Positions 9,931 to 18,772 of a stretch of DNA of 64,000 bases are shown piece after piece. A model generated the notes under the pieces. The model saw nothing but the letters and a program-made list of their open reading frames with translations, ran no database searches and was not told the DNA's origin. Numbering within the stretch: the stretch's first letter is position 1; every line of letters begins with the position of its first letter. This DNA is from Caldicellulosiruptor changbaiensis (GTDB lineage Bacteria; Bacillota; Thermoanaerobacteria; Caldicellulosiruptorales; Caldicellulosiruptoraceae), in NCBI RefSeq assembly GCF_003999255.1, contig NZ_CP034791.1, forward strand, positions 577,001-641,000, read 5' to 3'. Position numbers and translations under genes: made by a program.

Positions 9931-11511
9931 GTGGAAGATAATAAGACCATCATCATCTATGACTCAACCTTAAGAGACGGTGCTCAGGCTGGGGGAATTT
10001 CATATACTTTGGAAGATAAGCTCAAGATTGTAGAGAGGCTTGACAAATTTGGTGTGAAATTTATCGAGGCAGGCAATCCCGGCTCTAACATCAAGGACCA
10101 GGAGTTTTTCGCAAGGGTTAAAAAGATGAAATTGAAAAATGCAACGCTTATTGCCTTTGGTTCGACAAGACGAGTGGGAATTGACGTGAAAGATGACCCT
10201 AACATCCAGTCACTCATTGCAGCTGATACCGAAGCTGTTGCAATCTTTGGCAAGTCGTGGGATTTTCATGTCAAAGAGGTCTTGAAAACAACAGAGGACG
10301 AAAATCTTCAGATGATTTATGATACAATAAAATATTTAAAGTCCTTAGGCAAGTATGTTGTATTTGACGCAGAGCACTTTTTTGATGGGTACAAGAATAA
10401 CAGAAAATACGCTTTGGAGACTTTAAAGGTTGCAAAGGAAGCAGGAGCAGATTCTTTGGACCTGTGCGATACAAACGGTGGCACCTTCCCAATGGATATT
10501 TACAACATCACAAAAGAAGTTGTTGAGATGTTTCCTGGGACATTGATTGGAATTCACTGTCACAACGACACAGGTATGGCTGTTGCAAACTCAATCATGG
10601 CTGTTTTGGCAGGAGCTCGTCAGGTACAGGGAACTATAAACGGATATGGTGAGAGGTGTGGGAACGCAGACCTTATCACGCTCATTCCAAATCTTCAGCT
10701 AAAGCTTGGTTTTAAATGTGTACCAGATGAGAACATAAAACACCTGACATCTCTTTCAAGGTATGTTGCAGAGATAGCAAACATGATTCCAAACGAGCGC
10801 GCACCATATGTTGGAGCTTATGCATTTACTCACAAGGCAGGAATGCACATTGATGCTGTCAAGAAAAATCCAGCTTCGTTTGAGCATATTAACCCTGAGA
10901 TTGTTGGTAACACAAGAAGAATAGTACTGTCTGAGGTTGCAGGAAGATCTACAATTCTTGACAAGATTCGCGAGATTGACCCGACAGTTACAAAAGACTC
11001 ACCTGTCACAAAAGAGATTATTGATGAGCTAAAGCGTTTAGAGAATGAGGGGTATCAGTTTGAGTCGGCAGAGGCTTCATTTGAGATGTTAATTAGGAAA
11101 AAGCTGGGGCTTTATCAGCCGTTCTTTACTCTAAAAGAATTTAAAGTTCTCATTAATGAACCGGCAGTAGAGTACAGCTCATCTGCAATTGTAAAGATTG
11201 CGGTAGATGGTGTCACGGCAATCACTGCTGCAGAAGGTGATGGGCCTGTCCATGCTTTGGATAGTGCTTTGAGAAAGGCATTAGAAAAGTTCTACCCAGA
11301 GCTCAAAGAGGTTCATCTTGTTGACTACAAAGTAAGAGTGCTCAACGCCGAGACAGCAACTGCTGCAAAGGTTCGAGTTTTGATTGAGTCAACAGACGGA
11401 AAAGACACATGGACAACTGTAGGTGTTTCAACAGACATTGTCAATGCAAGCTGGATTGCACTTGTGGATTCGCTTGAGTATAAACTCTGCAAAGAAAAAG
11501 TGGGGAAATAA
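9931..11511 (+). CDS. cimA: (R)-citramalate synthase
   Basis: Condenses acetyl-CoA with pyruvate to citramalate, the entry to 2-oxobutyrate and isoleucine without threonine. Related to LeuA: the TIM barrel starts IIYDSTLRDGAQAGG, with GIHCHNDTGMAVANS and NGYGERCGN as metal and active-site elements, then a C-terminal regulatory LeuA_dimer domain (AEGDGPVHALDSALR, VSTDIVNASW). The long insertion pattern and TLRDGAQ rather than TLRDGEQ match TIGR00977 citramalate synthases. The start is GTG 9931, nine bases after AAGGAGG; the in-frame TTG 9904 lies in the terminator and is unlikely. Length is 526 residues. Regulated by the leader immediately upstream. Confidence 0.92.
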   Translation: MEDNKTIIIYDSTLRDGAQAGGISYTLEDKLKIVERLDKFGVKFIEAGNPGSNIKDQEFFARVKKMKLKNATLIAFGSTRRVGIDVKDDPNIQSLIAADTEAVAIFGKSWDFHVKEVLKTTEDENLQMIYDTIKYLKSLGKYVVFDAEHFFDGYKNNRKYALETLKVAKEAGADSLDLCDTNGGTFPMDIYNITKEVVEMFPGTLIGIHCHNDTGMAVANSIMAVLAGARQVQGTINGYGERCGNADLITLIPNLQLKLGFKCVPDENIKHLTSLSRYVAEIANMIPNERAPYVGAYAFTHKAGMHIDAVKKNPASFEHINPEIVGNTRRIVLSEVAGRSTILDKIREIDPTVTKDSPVTKEIIDELKRLENEGYQFESAEASFEMLIRKKLGLYQPFFTLKEFKVLINEPAVEYSSSAIVKIAVDGVTAITAAEGDGPVHALDSALRKALEKFYPELKEVHLVDYKVRVLNAETATAAKVRVLIESTDGKDTWTTVGVSTDIVNASWIALVDSLEYKLCKEKVGK

Positions 11512-11518
11512 ATAAAGC

Positions 11519-11547
11519 GGGGCTGTCAAAAATTTGGCAGCCTCTTT
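11519..11547 (+). terminator. Terminator after cimA
   Basis: GGCTGTCAA (11521-11529) pairs with TTGGCAGCC (11534-11542) with one G-U pair, followed by TCTTT. Short T-tract, so moderate strength. Confidence 0.55.
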
Positions 11548-11742
11548 AACTTTAGTGTTTTGTTTCTGAGTTCTATATAGTAAGAAAGCAATGTGGAAAA
11601 TTGAGTTTTTAAAGAGTCCTTTACTTGCTTTTTAAAAACGAATTTTATAGAAAGTGCTCTTGGTGTTACTTTGTGATTAACAAGTGCTATATTTTTTCCA
11701 TTCCAAGTTGGTTCAAATCTCCACATTTTTTATTATTAGTAT

Positions 11743-12178
11743 GAGGTTGTTGAATAAAAGAAATAACCATATAGAGTAAACATAGTAACAAAAGAAAAAA
11801 GCTCCCTTGTGTTATAATTTTAATTTAAGAGAAAACCACAACAAACACAATGGGTAAAAAAGATGTACTCAGGAATATTAAGGCACAAAATAAGAAATTT
11901 TCAAAGCTGCTTTTTGTAATAAAAAAGGTTACTGAAGTTTTATCGTGCATAGAATAAAGATTGAAAGACTATTTGGTAAATCAAAAGGAGAATAGAATCT
12001 TGAGAATGTGAGACTCAAGGGATTTAGAAATTATAAAAAGGTATATTGATTGGATACTTTTCTATTTGAGCAACTTCTTAGAAAGTTAGAAGGTAAGAAG
12101 TTTTCTTTCGCTTATGAATGGAATCTATAACTCTTGTTTTTTATGTATTGTTGGTAATATTTTCTATTCAACAACCTA
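11743..12178 (+). mobile_element. Internally deleted relic of the IS copies
   Basis: Both ends match the three intact IS copies in this window: AGGTTGTTGAATAAAAG at 11744 and TTCAACAACCT ending at 12177. About 680 bp of the interior, from early in the transposase to just before its C-terminal Glu motif, is missing; the remaining code has stops and indels. Flanks show no matching target duplication. It is a non-autonomous derivative that could in principle still be moved by the transposases of the intact copies. Confidence 0.85.
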
Positions 12179-12244
12179 AATAACTATTTGAAATTACGAC
12201 GAACAATTACAGTAATATTATTGTGTGTAGATATTAAATAAATT

Positions 12245-12273
12245 TTGAAATAAAATGTGTATTATGATATAAT
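12245..12273 (+). promoter_or_regulatory. Promoter of secreted protein gene
   Basis: TTGAAA at 12245-12250, a 17-bp spacer and a consensus TATAAT at 12268-12273, 37 bases before the start codon. Confidence 0.65.
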
Positions 12274-12309
12274 AATCAAAAAAAACTGATTTAAATATTG
12301 AGGTAGAAA

Positions 12310-13590
12310 ATGAGAAAATTAATTAATTTAATTCTCTTAATTTGTTTTTTAACATTAGAGTTTTGCACATTTTCAGCAGAAGCTAGAGTAAATAAATATG
12401 TTTTTCTAAACATAAAAACTAATTTGCTACCAGATAAAATCAAAATTATATTTGGAGCAAATGATCCAAATGTAAAACGTTCTAAAGAAATCAAGAATAA
12501 GAAAATAATTACTGATTTAATAGATATGCTTTCTAAATGTCAGTCATACAAGCTTGGAAACAACAAATTGAGTCAGTTTCGGGAAGGGCCAAATAAAATA
12601 ATATTTTACTGGAAGGATAGTAAAAAAGAGGGTATACTTTACTTTAATAATGGGTTTCCTGCTTATGATGGTGTAATTCTTATAAATGGAAAAAGTTATT
12701 TTTTAAATGATCAACTGGTGGTATATATTTTATCTATTTTGGAACATGAAAATCCTCAAACAGAAATTTCATCAGATGTAATTAATCTTTTCAGGAAGTA
12801 CAGCTGGACGGTTGATTACTTGATAGCAAAAGGAACAGAAACTTTGCCAAAAAATTTAATTCACAGAGCTGGTGAGTATCCTTCAAAGCTTTTTTGGGCT
12901 TATGTCAATTATTTTCTTTCTGATTGTGGCTTTAGCCTAAAGCAATATCTTGGGAAAAATATAAACTATGAAATTTATAAGTTAAGAGAAATTACCATTA
13001 TTGAGGGTGAACCTAAAGGTATTGTATATCGGCTTCCATCAAAAGGAATTGTTTTGAGATATAACAAAAAAATAATTGGTGCTTATATTGACGCTGAGGT
13101 AGATTTATGTTCACTTAAAAGAAGTACATTTTATAAAATTACAAGAAAAAAGTGGAGGGAAATAATTTACCAGTATGTTGACTATAATAATGAGTGGGAG
13201 AAGAAAACTTCTACAATGTCTCCTGTAGATGTTATAAAAGATTACATAAAAGCTTTGGATAGTCATGACAGTAAAAAATTATGGGCATATGAACCAACTT
13301 ATGATTTGTTTTATAATTTGCTTACAAATTTAAGCGATGATAAGATTTACAACCATGAAAATGATTACTTATATCCTAACCATAATATCAAAAAGATTAA
13401 ACTTTTAAGTATTTCTGAACCCCAAGAGTGGACATATGGTTCATTTAAAACTCTTAGATATATAGTATTTGTTGACGTAGATTTTTATGAATTTGCTGTG
13501 CAACCTGATGGGAAGGGTAATGCTTTTGTTCATGTATATAAAGAAAATAAAAACTCAGGCTGGAAAGTATTTTTGTCATTTTGTGAATAA
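12310..13590 (+). CDS. Secreted protein of unknown function
   Basis: A 426-residue protein with a clear Sec signal peptide (residues 1-26, MRKLINLILLICFLTLEF, then AEA). The mature part is mostly beta-rich and lysine-rich with no enzyme motif that I recognise. The C-terminal about 130 residues (SPVDVIKDYIKALDSHDSKK, later FVDVDFYEFAVQPDG and GWKVFLSF) resemble NTF2-like DUF4829-type domains found in Firmicute lipoproteins. ATG follows GAGGT with its own good promoter. It stands alone between two IS elements. Function unknown; no cysteine lipobox. Confidence 0.7.
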   Translation: MRKLINLILLICFLTLEFCTFSAEARVNKYVFLNIKTNLLPDKIKIIFGANDPNVKRSKEIKNKKIITDLIDMLSKCQSYKLGNNKLSQFREGPNKIIFYWKDSKKEGILYFNNGFPAYDGVILINGKSYFLNDQLVVYILSILEHENPQTEISSDVINLFRKYSWTVDYLIAKGTETLPKNLIHRAGEYPSKLFWAYVNYFLSDCGFSLKQYLGKNINYEIYKLREITIIEGEPKGIVYRLPSKGIVLRYNKKIIGAYIDAEVDLCSLKRSTFYKITRKKWREIIYQYVDYNNEWEKKTSTMSPVDVIKDYIKALDSHDSKKLWAYEPTYDLFYNLLTNLSDDKIYNHENDYLYPNHNIKKIKLLSISEPQEWTYGSFKTLRYIVFVDVDFYEFAVQPDGKGNAFVHVYKENKNSGWKVFLSFCE

Positions 13591-13633
13591 AAGAATAAGA
13601 AATATATCGCTAATAAGCAAGACAAGATATTTG

Positions 13634-13948
13634 TTATTTATACACACTTTTAATGTAATTCACCCATTCCTCATATATTTCTTTTTCTGACTTTCCAAGC
13701 AGTTCTATGTAATTATTAGTCTTTAATAGCTGCAATACATAATACCAGCCATATTTTTTATCTATGTATTCAATGTAAGTATCTGCAGGAATATATCCGC
13801 CTATATTTGCAAATTTGATTGGGTTTTCTGTTTGGATATCTTCAAATGAAGGAATTCTTATGTTTTTTAATTTTCCTTTTTTCAATTGTCCGCCGTTGGT
13901 TAAATATAAGGCGACACCTTCATTTAGCCATTTTTTAATTTTTGGATT
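13634..13948 (-). pseudogene. Peptidase MA-like gene, 3' part (split by IS)
   Basis: Continues, after removal of the IS and one target duplicate, the frame of the 5' part at 15064-15488. It supplies KIKKWLNEGVALYLTNGG, the second gluzincin motif with the zinc-ligand Glu, and a helical C-terminus ending YIKSVYK at 13634. A short internal ATG at 13885 exists but is unlikely to be a real start. Confidence 0.8.
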
Positions 13949-15063
13949 GAGGTTGTTGAATAAAAGAAATAACCATATAGAGTAAACATAGTAACAAAAG
14001 AAAAAAGCCCCCTTGTGTTATAATTTTAATTTAAGAGAAAACCACAACAAAACACAAGGGGGAAAAAGATGACTAAGAATATTAAAGCACAAAATAAGAA
14101 ATTTTTAAAGCTGCTTTTTGTAATAAAAAAGGTTACTGAAGTTTTATCGAGGAAGATAAAGCAAAATAGAAGGGGACGACCGAGGAAATTTAATCTGTTT
14201 CAGATAATAGCTTGTTTGGTTTATAAAGTTAAAAAGGGGATAAAGAGTTTCAGAGAATTAGAATATCGAATAAATCAAGACACAGAGTTTAAGCAAGTAG
14301 TAGGTATAGAAGAAAGTCCGGACTATTCATATTTTGCAAAGTTGTCAAGAAAAATAGAAAAAGAATACATGCAAGATATAAAAGACATATTAATAGCTAA
14401 GATAGAACCTGATATGAGTATAGCGATAGTAGACTCTACGCCGCTGAGAAGTGCCAAAAATGATTCAGAAGCAAAAATAGGTATACATATTACAATAGGA
14501 TTTTTCAGGGGATACAAATTACATCTTTTGTGTACAGGTAAAGAAGAAGTAATACCACTTTTCTGGATTTTAACAGGGGCAAATGAACATGACTCAAGAC
14601 AAGAAGAGCTTTTGTATAGGGCATGGGGCTTTGGCTGTGAGATTGTATTAGCAGATGCGGGATACGATTGTAGCAGATGGTTTAATATAGCAAATGAGCT
14701 TAAAGTTAAATTTGTTGCTGGGATAAACAAAAGAAACATGAAAAATAAAAACAATGTTAGCAATAGTTTTAGAAGCAAGAACATAAGATTTTTAGAAACT
14801 GAAGAGGGTAAAAAGCTATACAAGCAGAGAACAAAGATTGAAAGACTATTTAGCAAATTAAAAGGTGAATATAATCTTGAGAATGTGAGGCTCAAGGGAT
14901 TTAGAAATTATAAAAGGTATATTGATTGGATACTAATTACTTTTCTATTTGAGCAACTTCTTAGAAAGTTAGAAGGTAAGAAGTTTTCTTTCGCTTATGA
15001 ATGGAATCAATAACTTTTGTTTATTTTATGTATTGTTGGTAATATTTTTTATTCAACAACCTA
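13949..15063 (+). mobile_element. Insertion sequence, copy A (IS4-superfamily DDE)
   Basis: About 1.11 kb, bounded by inverted ends GAGGTTGTTGAATAAAAG and TTCAACAACCTA. It is flanked by the 8-bp repeat TTTGGATT (13941-13948 and 15064-15071), and carries one transposase gene. The transposase is identical in amino-acid sequence to that of copy C (56979-58093). Insertion splits a peptidase gene; joining the flanks restores its frame. Confidence 0.92.
14069..15013 (+). CDS. DDE transposase, IS copy A
   Basis: A 314-residue transposase. A basic N-terminus (KIKQNRRGRPRKFN) precedes the catalytic core: first Asp in IAIVDSTPLRS, second Asp in VLADAGYDCSR, and the C-terminal YKQRTKIERLFSKLK, which fits the Y-2-R-3-E-6-K signature of the IS4 superfamily. 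All three acidic residues are present, so it should be active. I cannot assign the exact IS family by eye. Start ATG follows AAGGGGG and is about 120 bp from the left end. Identical protein at 57029-57973; a diverged version at 44393-45331. Confidence 0.93.
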   Translation: MTKNIKAQNKKFLKLLFVIKKVTEVLSRKIKQNRRGRPRKFNLFQIIACLVYKVKKGIKSFRELEYRINQDTEFKQVVGIEESPDYSYFAKLSRKIEKEYMQDIKDILIAKIEPDMSIAIVDSTPLRSAKNDSEAKIGIHITIGFFRGYKLHLLCTGKEEVIPLFWILTGANEHDSRQEELLYRAWGFGCEIVLADAGYDCSRWFNIANELKVKFVAGINKRNMKNKNNVSNSFRSKNIRFLETEEGKKLYKQRTKIERLFSKLKGEYNLENVRLKGFRNYKRYIDWILITFLFEQLLRKLEGKKFSFAYEWNQ

Positions 15064-15488
15064 TTTGGATTAATTAAATACTCATAGGCATGAACCATTT
15101 CATGCAAAAGTGATTGTTTAACACTTTCATAGTTGTGTAATTTTCCTGGATTTGCAGGTGAGGTTAATATAACTGTTGAACCTATGTTGTCGCCGATATA
15201 CCAATCAAGGTTAAAAAGAAGAGTTATTAATCCGTATTTTTTAGTTTGGAACGTGGATTGTTTGTCATAAATAAATATTTTTATTTTAGATTTTTCTTTA
15301 ATACCTAATTTGCCCATAAGATATTCTGCTCTCTGTTCTGCTAAATTAAAACAATCTAAAGCAGCTATTTCTTCTTTTTCGTAATATACATCAACCCACT
15401 TTCCTATTTTTACCTTCATATTTTTTGTTTTTAGTTGTAATGTTGGTATAAACGTGGTACCAAAAGCTATTATGAGGATAATAATCAA
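15064..15488 (-). pseudogene. Peptidase MA-like metallopeptidase, 5' part
   Basis: N-terminal membrane anchor (ILIIAFGTTFIP) followed by an extracytoplasmic domain with the gluzincin motif HEMVHAYEY near its end, just before the IS. With the 3' part at 13634-13948 it would be a membrane-anchored zinc metallopeptidase of the peptidase MA type (PF13485). A TTG at 15488 is the visible start, but the frame stays open upstream (LVEQALHEKSKAIKIS) through the palindrome at 15536-15569, so the true 5' end may have been lost by rearrangement. Confidence 0.78.
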
Positions 15489-15505
15489 AATAGAGCTTAT
15501 TTTAA

Positions 15506-16345
15506 TTGCTTTGCTTTTTTCATGTAGTGCCTGCTCAACTAAACTGTGCAGTTTTGCACAGTTTAGTTGACCAGGTTGAGTGTTTTACACGTGAAAGGAT
15601 CAAAACTATTGAAAATAAAACTGATTCTTCATACGTTGTGGACTGGTGCTTAGATAAAACGGGGAATTTATACATTGTAGCTATGAATAATACAAAAAAG
15701 GATATGCAGTTTTTAGTAATAAGAGGGTACGACGACAAAAATAACAAGATATTCTTAAGCTCAAGAAATGTCAGGTTAAAACCGCAGACTATTGACACAA
15801 AAGTTATTTCAGGTGTACCTACTTATTTGAAAAATCTTCAGGTTGAAATTGTACAAAACAAATCTATACCATCATTTGTTGTTGACTGGTGTTTGAACAA
15901 GCAAGGTAATTTGTATATAGTTGGCATAAATAATTCTGAAAGAGATGATAACCTGTGGGTAAAGATTGAAGGCTATGACCAAAAAGGTCAAAAAATTTGG
16001 CTTGGTTCAAGAAATTTTAGAGTCCGAAAAAGAACAATTGACACTTGTGTTGTCAATAATATTCCTGCATATGTTAAAAAAGTTAATGTATCAGTTTTGC
16101 CTGAGCAGGATGGTGTTAAGATTCAAGAAAAGTTATTTGACAGAGAGCGAAGAAAATTGTATATTATTATTACAAATTTTGGAAATGACAAAAACATAAA
16201 AATTCAAGTAAATGGTTTTGACGCAAATGGCAAGCTTGTGTACAAAACTGTGTATAATGCAATTGCAAAAAGTAATATTGTGGGAGCGCATACGATTAAC
16301 ATATCGAATAGCAAGGTAGAACGGGTAGAAATAAATGTAAAATAA
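15506..16345 (+). CDS. Secreted-type protein with three tandem repeats, 5' end disturbed
   Basis: From about residue 44 of this frame there are three repeats of roughly 73 residues (44-116, 125-198, 209-278), each with a Leu-Tyr-Ile-Val strand, a GYD/GFD turn and a closing VEI/VSV strand; the first two share VVDWCL and GNLYIV. The pattern resembles FxLYD-type beta-sandwich domains of surface proteins. The normal start is unclear: a lipoprotein signal (MRIIIKIELILIALLFSC) begins at ATG 15472 in another frame and runs into TGA at 15568, and the two frames would join only by a shift inside the palindrome at 15536-15569. Probably a frameshifted lipoprotein gene. Partner unknown. Confidence 0.6.
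   Translation: MLCFFHVVPAQLNCAVLHSLVDQVECFTRERIKTIENKTDSSYVVDWCLDKTGNLYIVAMNNTKKDMQFLVIRGYDDKNNKIFLSSRNVRLKPQTIDTKVISGVPTYLKNLQVEIVQNKSIPSFVVDWCLNKQGNLYIVGINNSERDDNLWVKIEGYDQKGQKIWLGSRNFRVRKRTIDTCVVNNIPAYVKKVNVSVLPEQDGVKIQEKLFDRERRKLYIIITNFGNDKNIKIQVNGFDANGKLVYKTVYNAIAKSNIVGAHTINISNSKVERVEINVK
15536..15569. repeat. Perfect 15-bp inverted repeat, 4-nt loop
   Basis: CAACTAAACTGTGCA (15536-15550), GTTT, TGCACAGTTTAGTTG (15555-15569). No T-tract follows on either strand, so it is not a standard terminator. It lies exactly where two head-to-head genes both lose a normal 5' end. Confidence 0.9.
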
Positions 16346-16351
16346 AAAACA

Positions 16352-16387
16352 GGGGACCATTTTTAAAAATGCTCTTTTTCGGTCCCC
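16352..16387. terminator. Bidirectional hairpin between convergent genes
   Basis: GGGGACC (16352-16358) pairs with GGTCCCC (16381-16387); the loop contains a further A/T self-complementary stretch. It lies between the repeat protein and the convergent CAP-domain gene. T-runs are imperfect on both strands. Confidence 0.5.
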
Positions 16388-16431
16388 AGTTATTAGTTTT
16401 CGGTATTTTTATGTTCGTAGACTATCAACTA

Positions 16432-17043
16432 TTAATATGGTCTCATAAACATCTGTGTCCAATACAAAACTCCATTACTCTTTTTTGCAATCCCAACTCC
16501 AATCTCAGTAAAAGAAGGACTTAATATATTTGCTCTGTGACCGGGAGAAGACATCCATGCTCTTACAACTTCCTGAGCACTCCTTTGCCCATATGCAATA
16601 TTTTCACCAGCAGCCATGAACTTTAGTCCAAAACTTTCCATCATTTTAAAAGGTGAACCGTAAGTAGGAGAGTAGTGCGAAAAATAGTTTTTGTTTGCCA
16701 TGTCTTGAGATTTGAACCTTGCTACGCGAGATAACTGCCAGTTTGTCTTCAAAGCTGGAAGTCCTACCTTTGCCCTCTCTTGATTTGTCAGTTTAATTAC
16801 TTCATTTTCTAAGACATTTAAATTGTTGCTATTTGGAATATTTATCTTTTGCCCAGGGTATATGAGGTTAGGATTTTTAATTTGAGGATTTGCTTTCAAA
16901 AGTTCGCTTATTCCAATTTGGTTTTTAACAGCAATACTCCAGATAGTATCCCCTGCTTGAACTGTATAAGTTTTTGTTTGTGCAAATGCTGTTGAAAATG
17001 ATAAAAGAACTATAATGCTTAAAACTGCTAATGCTTTTCTCAT
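16432..17043 (-). CDS. LysM plus CAP-domain secreted protein (SafA/YkwD-like)
   Basis: A 203-residue exported protein: signal peptide MRKALAVLSIIVLLSFSTAF with AFA cleavage, one LysM peptidoglycan-binding domain (YTVQAGDTIWSIAVKN to GQKINIP), then a CAP/SCP domain (LTNQERAKVGL, FSHYSPTYGSP, AAGENIAYG, AWMSSPGHRANIL, WTQMF). The domain pair is known from spore-coat morphogenesis and cell-wall proteins such as SafA and YkwD; role here inferred. Start ATG 17043 sits behind GGGGAGGTGA; an upstream in-frame start at 17115 would disrupt the signal peptide. Confidence 0.9.
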   Translation of the reverse strand: MRKALAVLSIIVLLSFSTAFAQTKTYTVQAGDTIWSIAVKNQIGISELLKANPQIKNPNLIYPGQKINIPNSNNLNVLENEVIKLTNQERAKVGLPALKTNWQLSRVARFKSQDMANKNYFSHYSPTYGSPFKMMESFGLKFMAAGENIAYGQRSAQEVVRAWMSSPGHRANILSPSFTEIGVGIAKKSNGVLYWTQMFMRPY

Positions 17044-17200
17044 AAATTTCACCTCCCCATTTATTAGTTTCTTAAATTGTTTGTAAAAATATAAGCAAAG
17101 ATTTGCTAATTCCAAGGTACGTAATTCAATTTTCTAAATTGCAATATTAAATGCAACACTTTTTTAAAATGAACCGAAAATTGTAATTTGATTAAGACGA

Positions 17201-18112
17201 CAAACTGTGTATGATAATAGTTGCGAATATATGCCTGCTTCCCCGCAGGAAAGAAGAAAGCTGTCATTTTGTGTTATATATTCTCCTATTTAGATGGTAT
17301 CTCCTATACCTCCTACAAAAGCTTCTCTAATGTATCTGCTTCGCATATTACCTTCATTTCCTCTAAAAACTTTTCTATGCTACTTTTGTAGTTAAACATC
17401 CTTCTGGGAAGTCTATTGCAAAAGTCTTCAACCCCTCTTTATAGCTACTTTCGATATTTTGCTTATTTCTTTCCCTTTGGGTAAAAAACGCCAAATCAAC
17501 TCTATTTGCCCGCTCGTTTGTTCCCCTCTCATATGCTGAATATGGGTGTGTATAATATCCTTCCGACCCTAATTCATTTAAGACTTTTCCAAGCCTACTT
17601 GCTTCACTACCATTGTCGCTTGTTACACTTTTGAACACTCTATTGAATTTCTCTCCCATCTTATCTTTGCTAAATCCAAGCTTTTGCCTACAATATCCAA
17701 CAACTGCAGTAACTTCCCATTTATCTTTCAGTATCTTTTATTCTACAAACTCCAAAAATTTTTCCACCTCTAAAAGTTTACTTTTCCTGTTACACTTTGC
17801 TTCTTAATCTCTCATACACAACTTTACCAGTTTGAGCAAAGTATTTTTCTAATGTTACTTGTGTCAGTTTCTCATTTGAGTGGTTGTTCTTTGTTTTACT
17901 TCACGTAAAATTGTACTTGCACTTCTATGAAGCCCCCTTGTTATCTCTCTTATGCCATATCCTAATTTCTAATAGCTTTTCTATAATTTCTCTTTCTGCT
18001 TAACTTGGGTGTTTAAATCTTCTTCTCTTTGTGGTATGATTATCATAGGTCATAACTTCAAATCTCCTGCGTATGGTTTTGTCTTTTTATACTGCTATCA
18101 TACACAGTTTGA
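17201..18112 (-). mobile_element. Decayed IS30-family element
   Basis: Perfect 16-bp inverted ends CAAACTGTGTATGATA (17201-17216) and TATCATACACAGTTTG (18097-18112) bound 912 bp. On the minus strand are broken pieces of an IS30 transposase: a helix-turn-helix region near 17900-18000 and part of the integrase core near 17375-17659, separated by stops and frameshifts. Nothing here can be functional without help. Confidence 0.8.
17375..17659 (-). pseudogene. IS30 transposase fragment (integrase core)
   Basis: Contains KSVTSDNGSEASRL (with the second catalytic Asp), YYTHPYSAYERGTNERANR, both hallmark stretches of IS30 transposases. The N-terminal helix-turn-helix and first catalytic Asp lie upstream in other frames, and the C-terminus departs from the family after the ERGTNE motif. 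Confidence 0.8.
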
Positions 18113-18190
18113 AGCTTTGGCTTCAATATTTTCTTACCCTGTTGCATTTAATTTTACAACAAACACATAAAAGATTTTTGTTTAAAATAC

Positions 18191-18241
18191 TTGACAATTA
18201 TAATTAACAAGTGTAAAATGAAAACATAAACTACACATGTA
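18191..18241 (+). promoter_or_regulatory. blaI promoter with BlaI/MecI-type operator
   Basis: TTGACA (18191-18196), 17-bp spacer, TAAAAT (18214-18219). Downstream lies TACACATGTA (18232-18241), a palindrome with the TACA/TGTA half sites that BlaI/MecI repressors bind, placed to block transcription from its own promoter. Confidence 0.7.
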
Positions 18242-18268
18242 AAAAATAAAAAGGAGTATACAAAAATT

Positions 18269-18652
18269 ATGAAAGAAAAATCATTTCCAAAGATTTCAAA
18301 AGCAGAGTTAGAGGTAATGAAAGTGGTATGGAAAGAAAATAGAGTTTTGAGTGGCAGGGAGATTGTAACAAAAGTGATGGAGACAAATAAGAAATGGCAT
18401 AAGAATACCATATTCACTTTAATTGATCGCTTAGCTAAAAAAGGTGCTCTAAAAGTAGAAAAGAAAGGGAAGTTCAATTTTTACACGGCAAATATAACTG
18501 AGGAGGAGTATAAAAAGGAAGAAGCAAGAGATATTTTACAGAGGATGTTTGGCGGGTCTTTTAGAAATGTAATTGCAACTTTTCTGGAAACTACTAATGT
18601 GAGTAAAGAGGAGATAGAAGAGATAAAGAAGATGTTAGATGAGAAGGGATGA
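18269..18652 (+). CDS. BlaI/MecI-family transcriptional repressor
   Basis: A 127-residue winged-helix protein: FPKISKAELEVMKVVWKEN, then NTIFTLIDRLAKKGALKVEKKG as recognition helix and wing, with an acidic helical dimer tail. Family members repress beta-lactamase or cell-wall stress genes and are inactivated by the BlaR1/MecR1 membrane peptidase, whose gene normally follows. Here only an N-terminal stump of it remains (18660-18743). ATG follows AAAAGGAG; a TACA-TGTA operator lies in its own leader. It may therefore be a constitutive repressor or act through a different sensor. Confidence 0.88.
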   Translation: MKEKSFPKISKAELEVMKVVWKENRVLSGREIVTKVMETNKKWHKNTIFTLIDRLAKKGALKVEKKGKFNFYTANITEEEYKKEEARDILQRMFGGSFRNVIATFLETTNVSKEEIEEIKKMLDEKG

Positions 18653-18659
18653 TGCAAGT

Positions 18660-18743
18660 ATGATAATGGAAGTTTTTAAATGGGTGATGGTAATGTCGAG
18701 ACTTGTCGAGAATTTTGTATATCCAATTCATAGCGTAATTTGA
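18660..18743 (+). pseudogene. BlaR1 (M56 peptidase) N-terminal stump
   Basis: MIMEVFKWVMVMSRLVENF begins like a BlaR1/MecR1 first membrane helix, seven bases after blaI, but stops at codon 28. Immediately downstream lies an IS256-type remnant, which presumably replaced the rest of the gene. Confidence 0.5.
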
Positions 18744-18772
18744 AGAGTTGTAAGATTTCGTAAGTATGGTAT

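Noticed and set aside
9926..9973. Short frame from ATG 9926 as start of cimA
   Set aside because: That ATG is in the wrong frame and stops after 15 codons; GTG 9931 opens the real gene.
11526..11726. 66-residue minus-strand frame after cimA
   Set aside because: Weak coding character, no Shine-Dalgarno site, and its stop lies in the cimA terminator; it may be a fragment but cannot be supported.
15536..15569. Intrinsic terminator
   Set aside because: Perfect stem but no T-tract on either strand.
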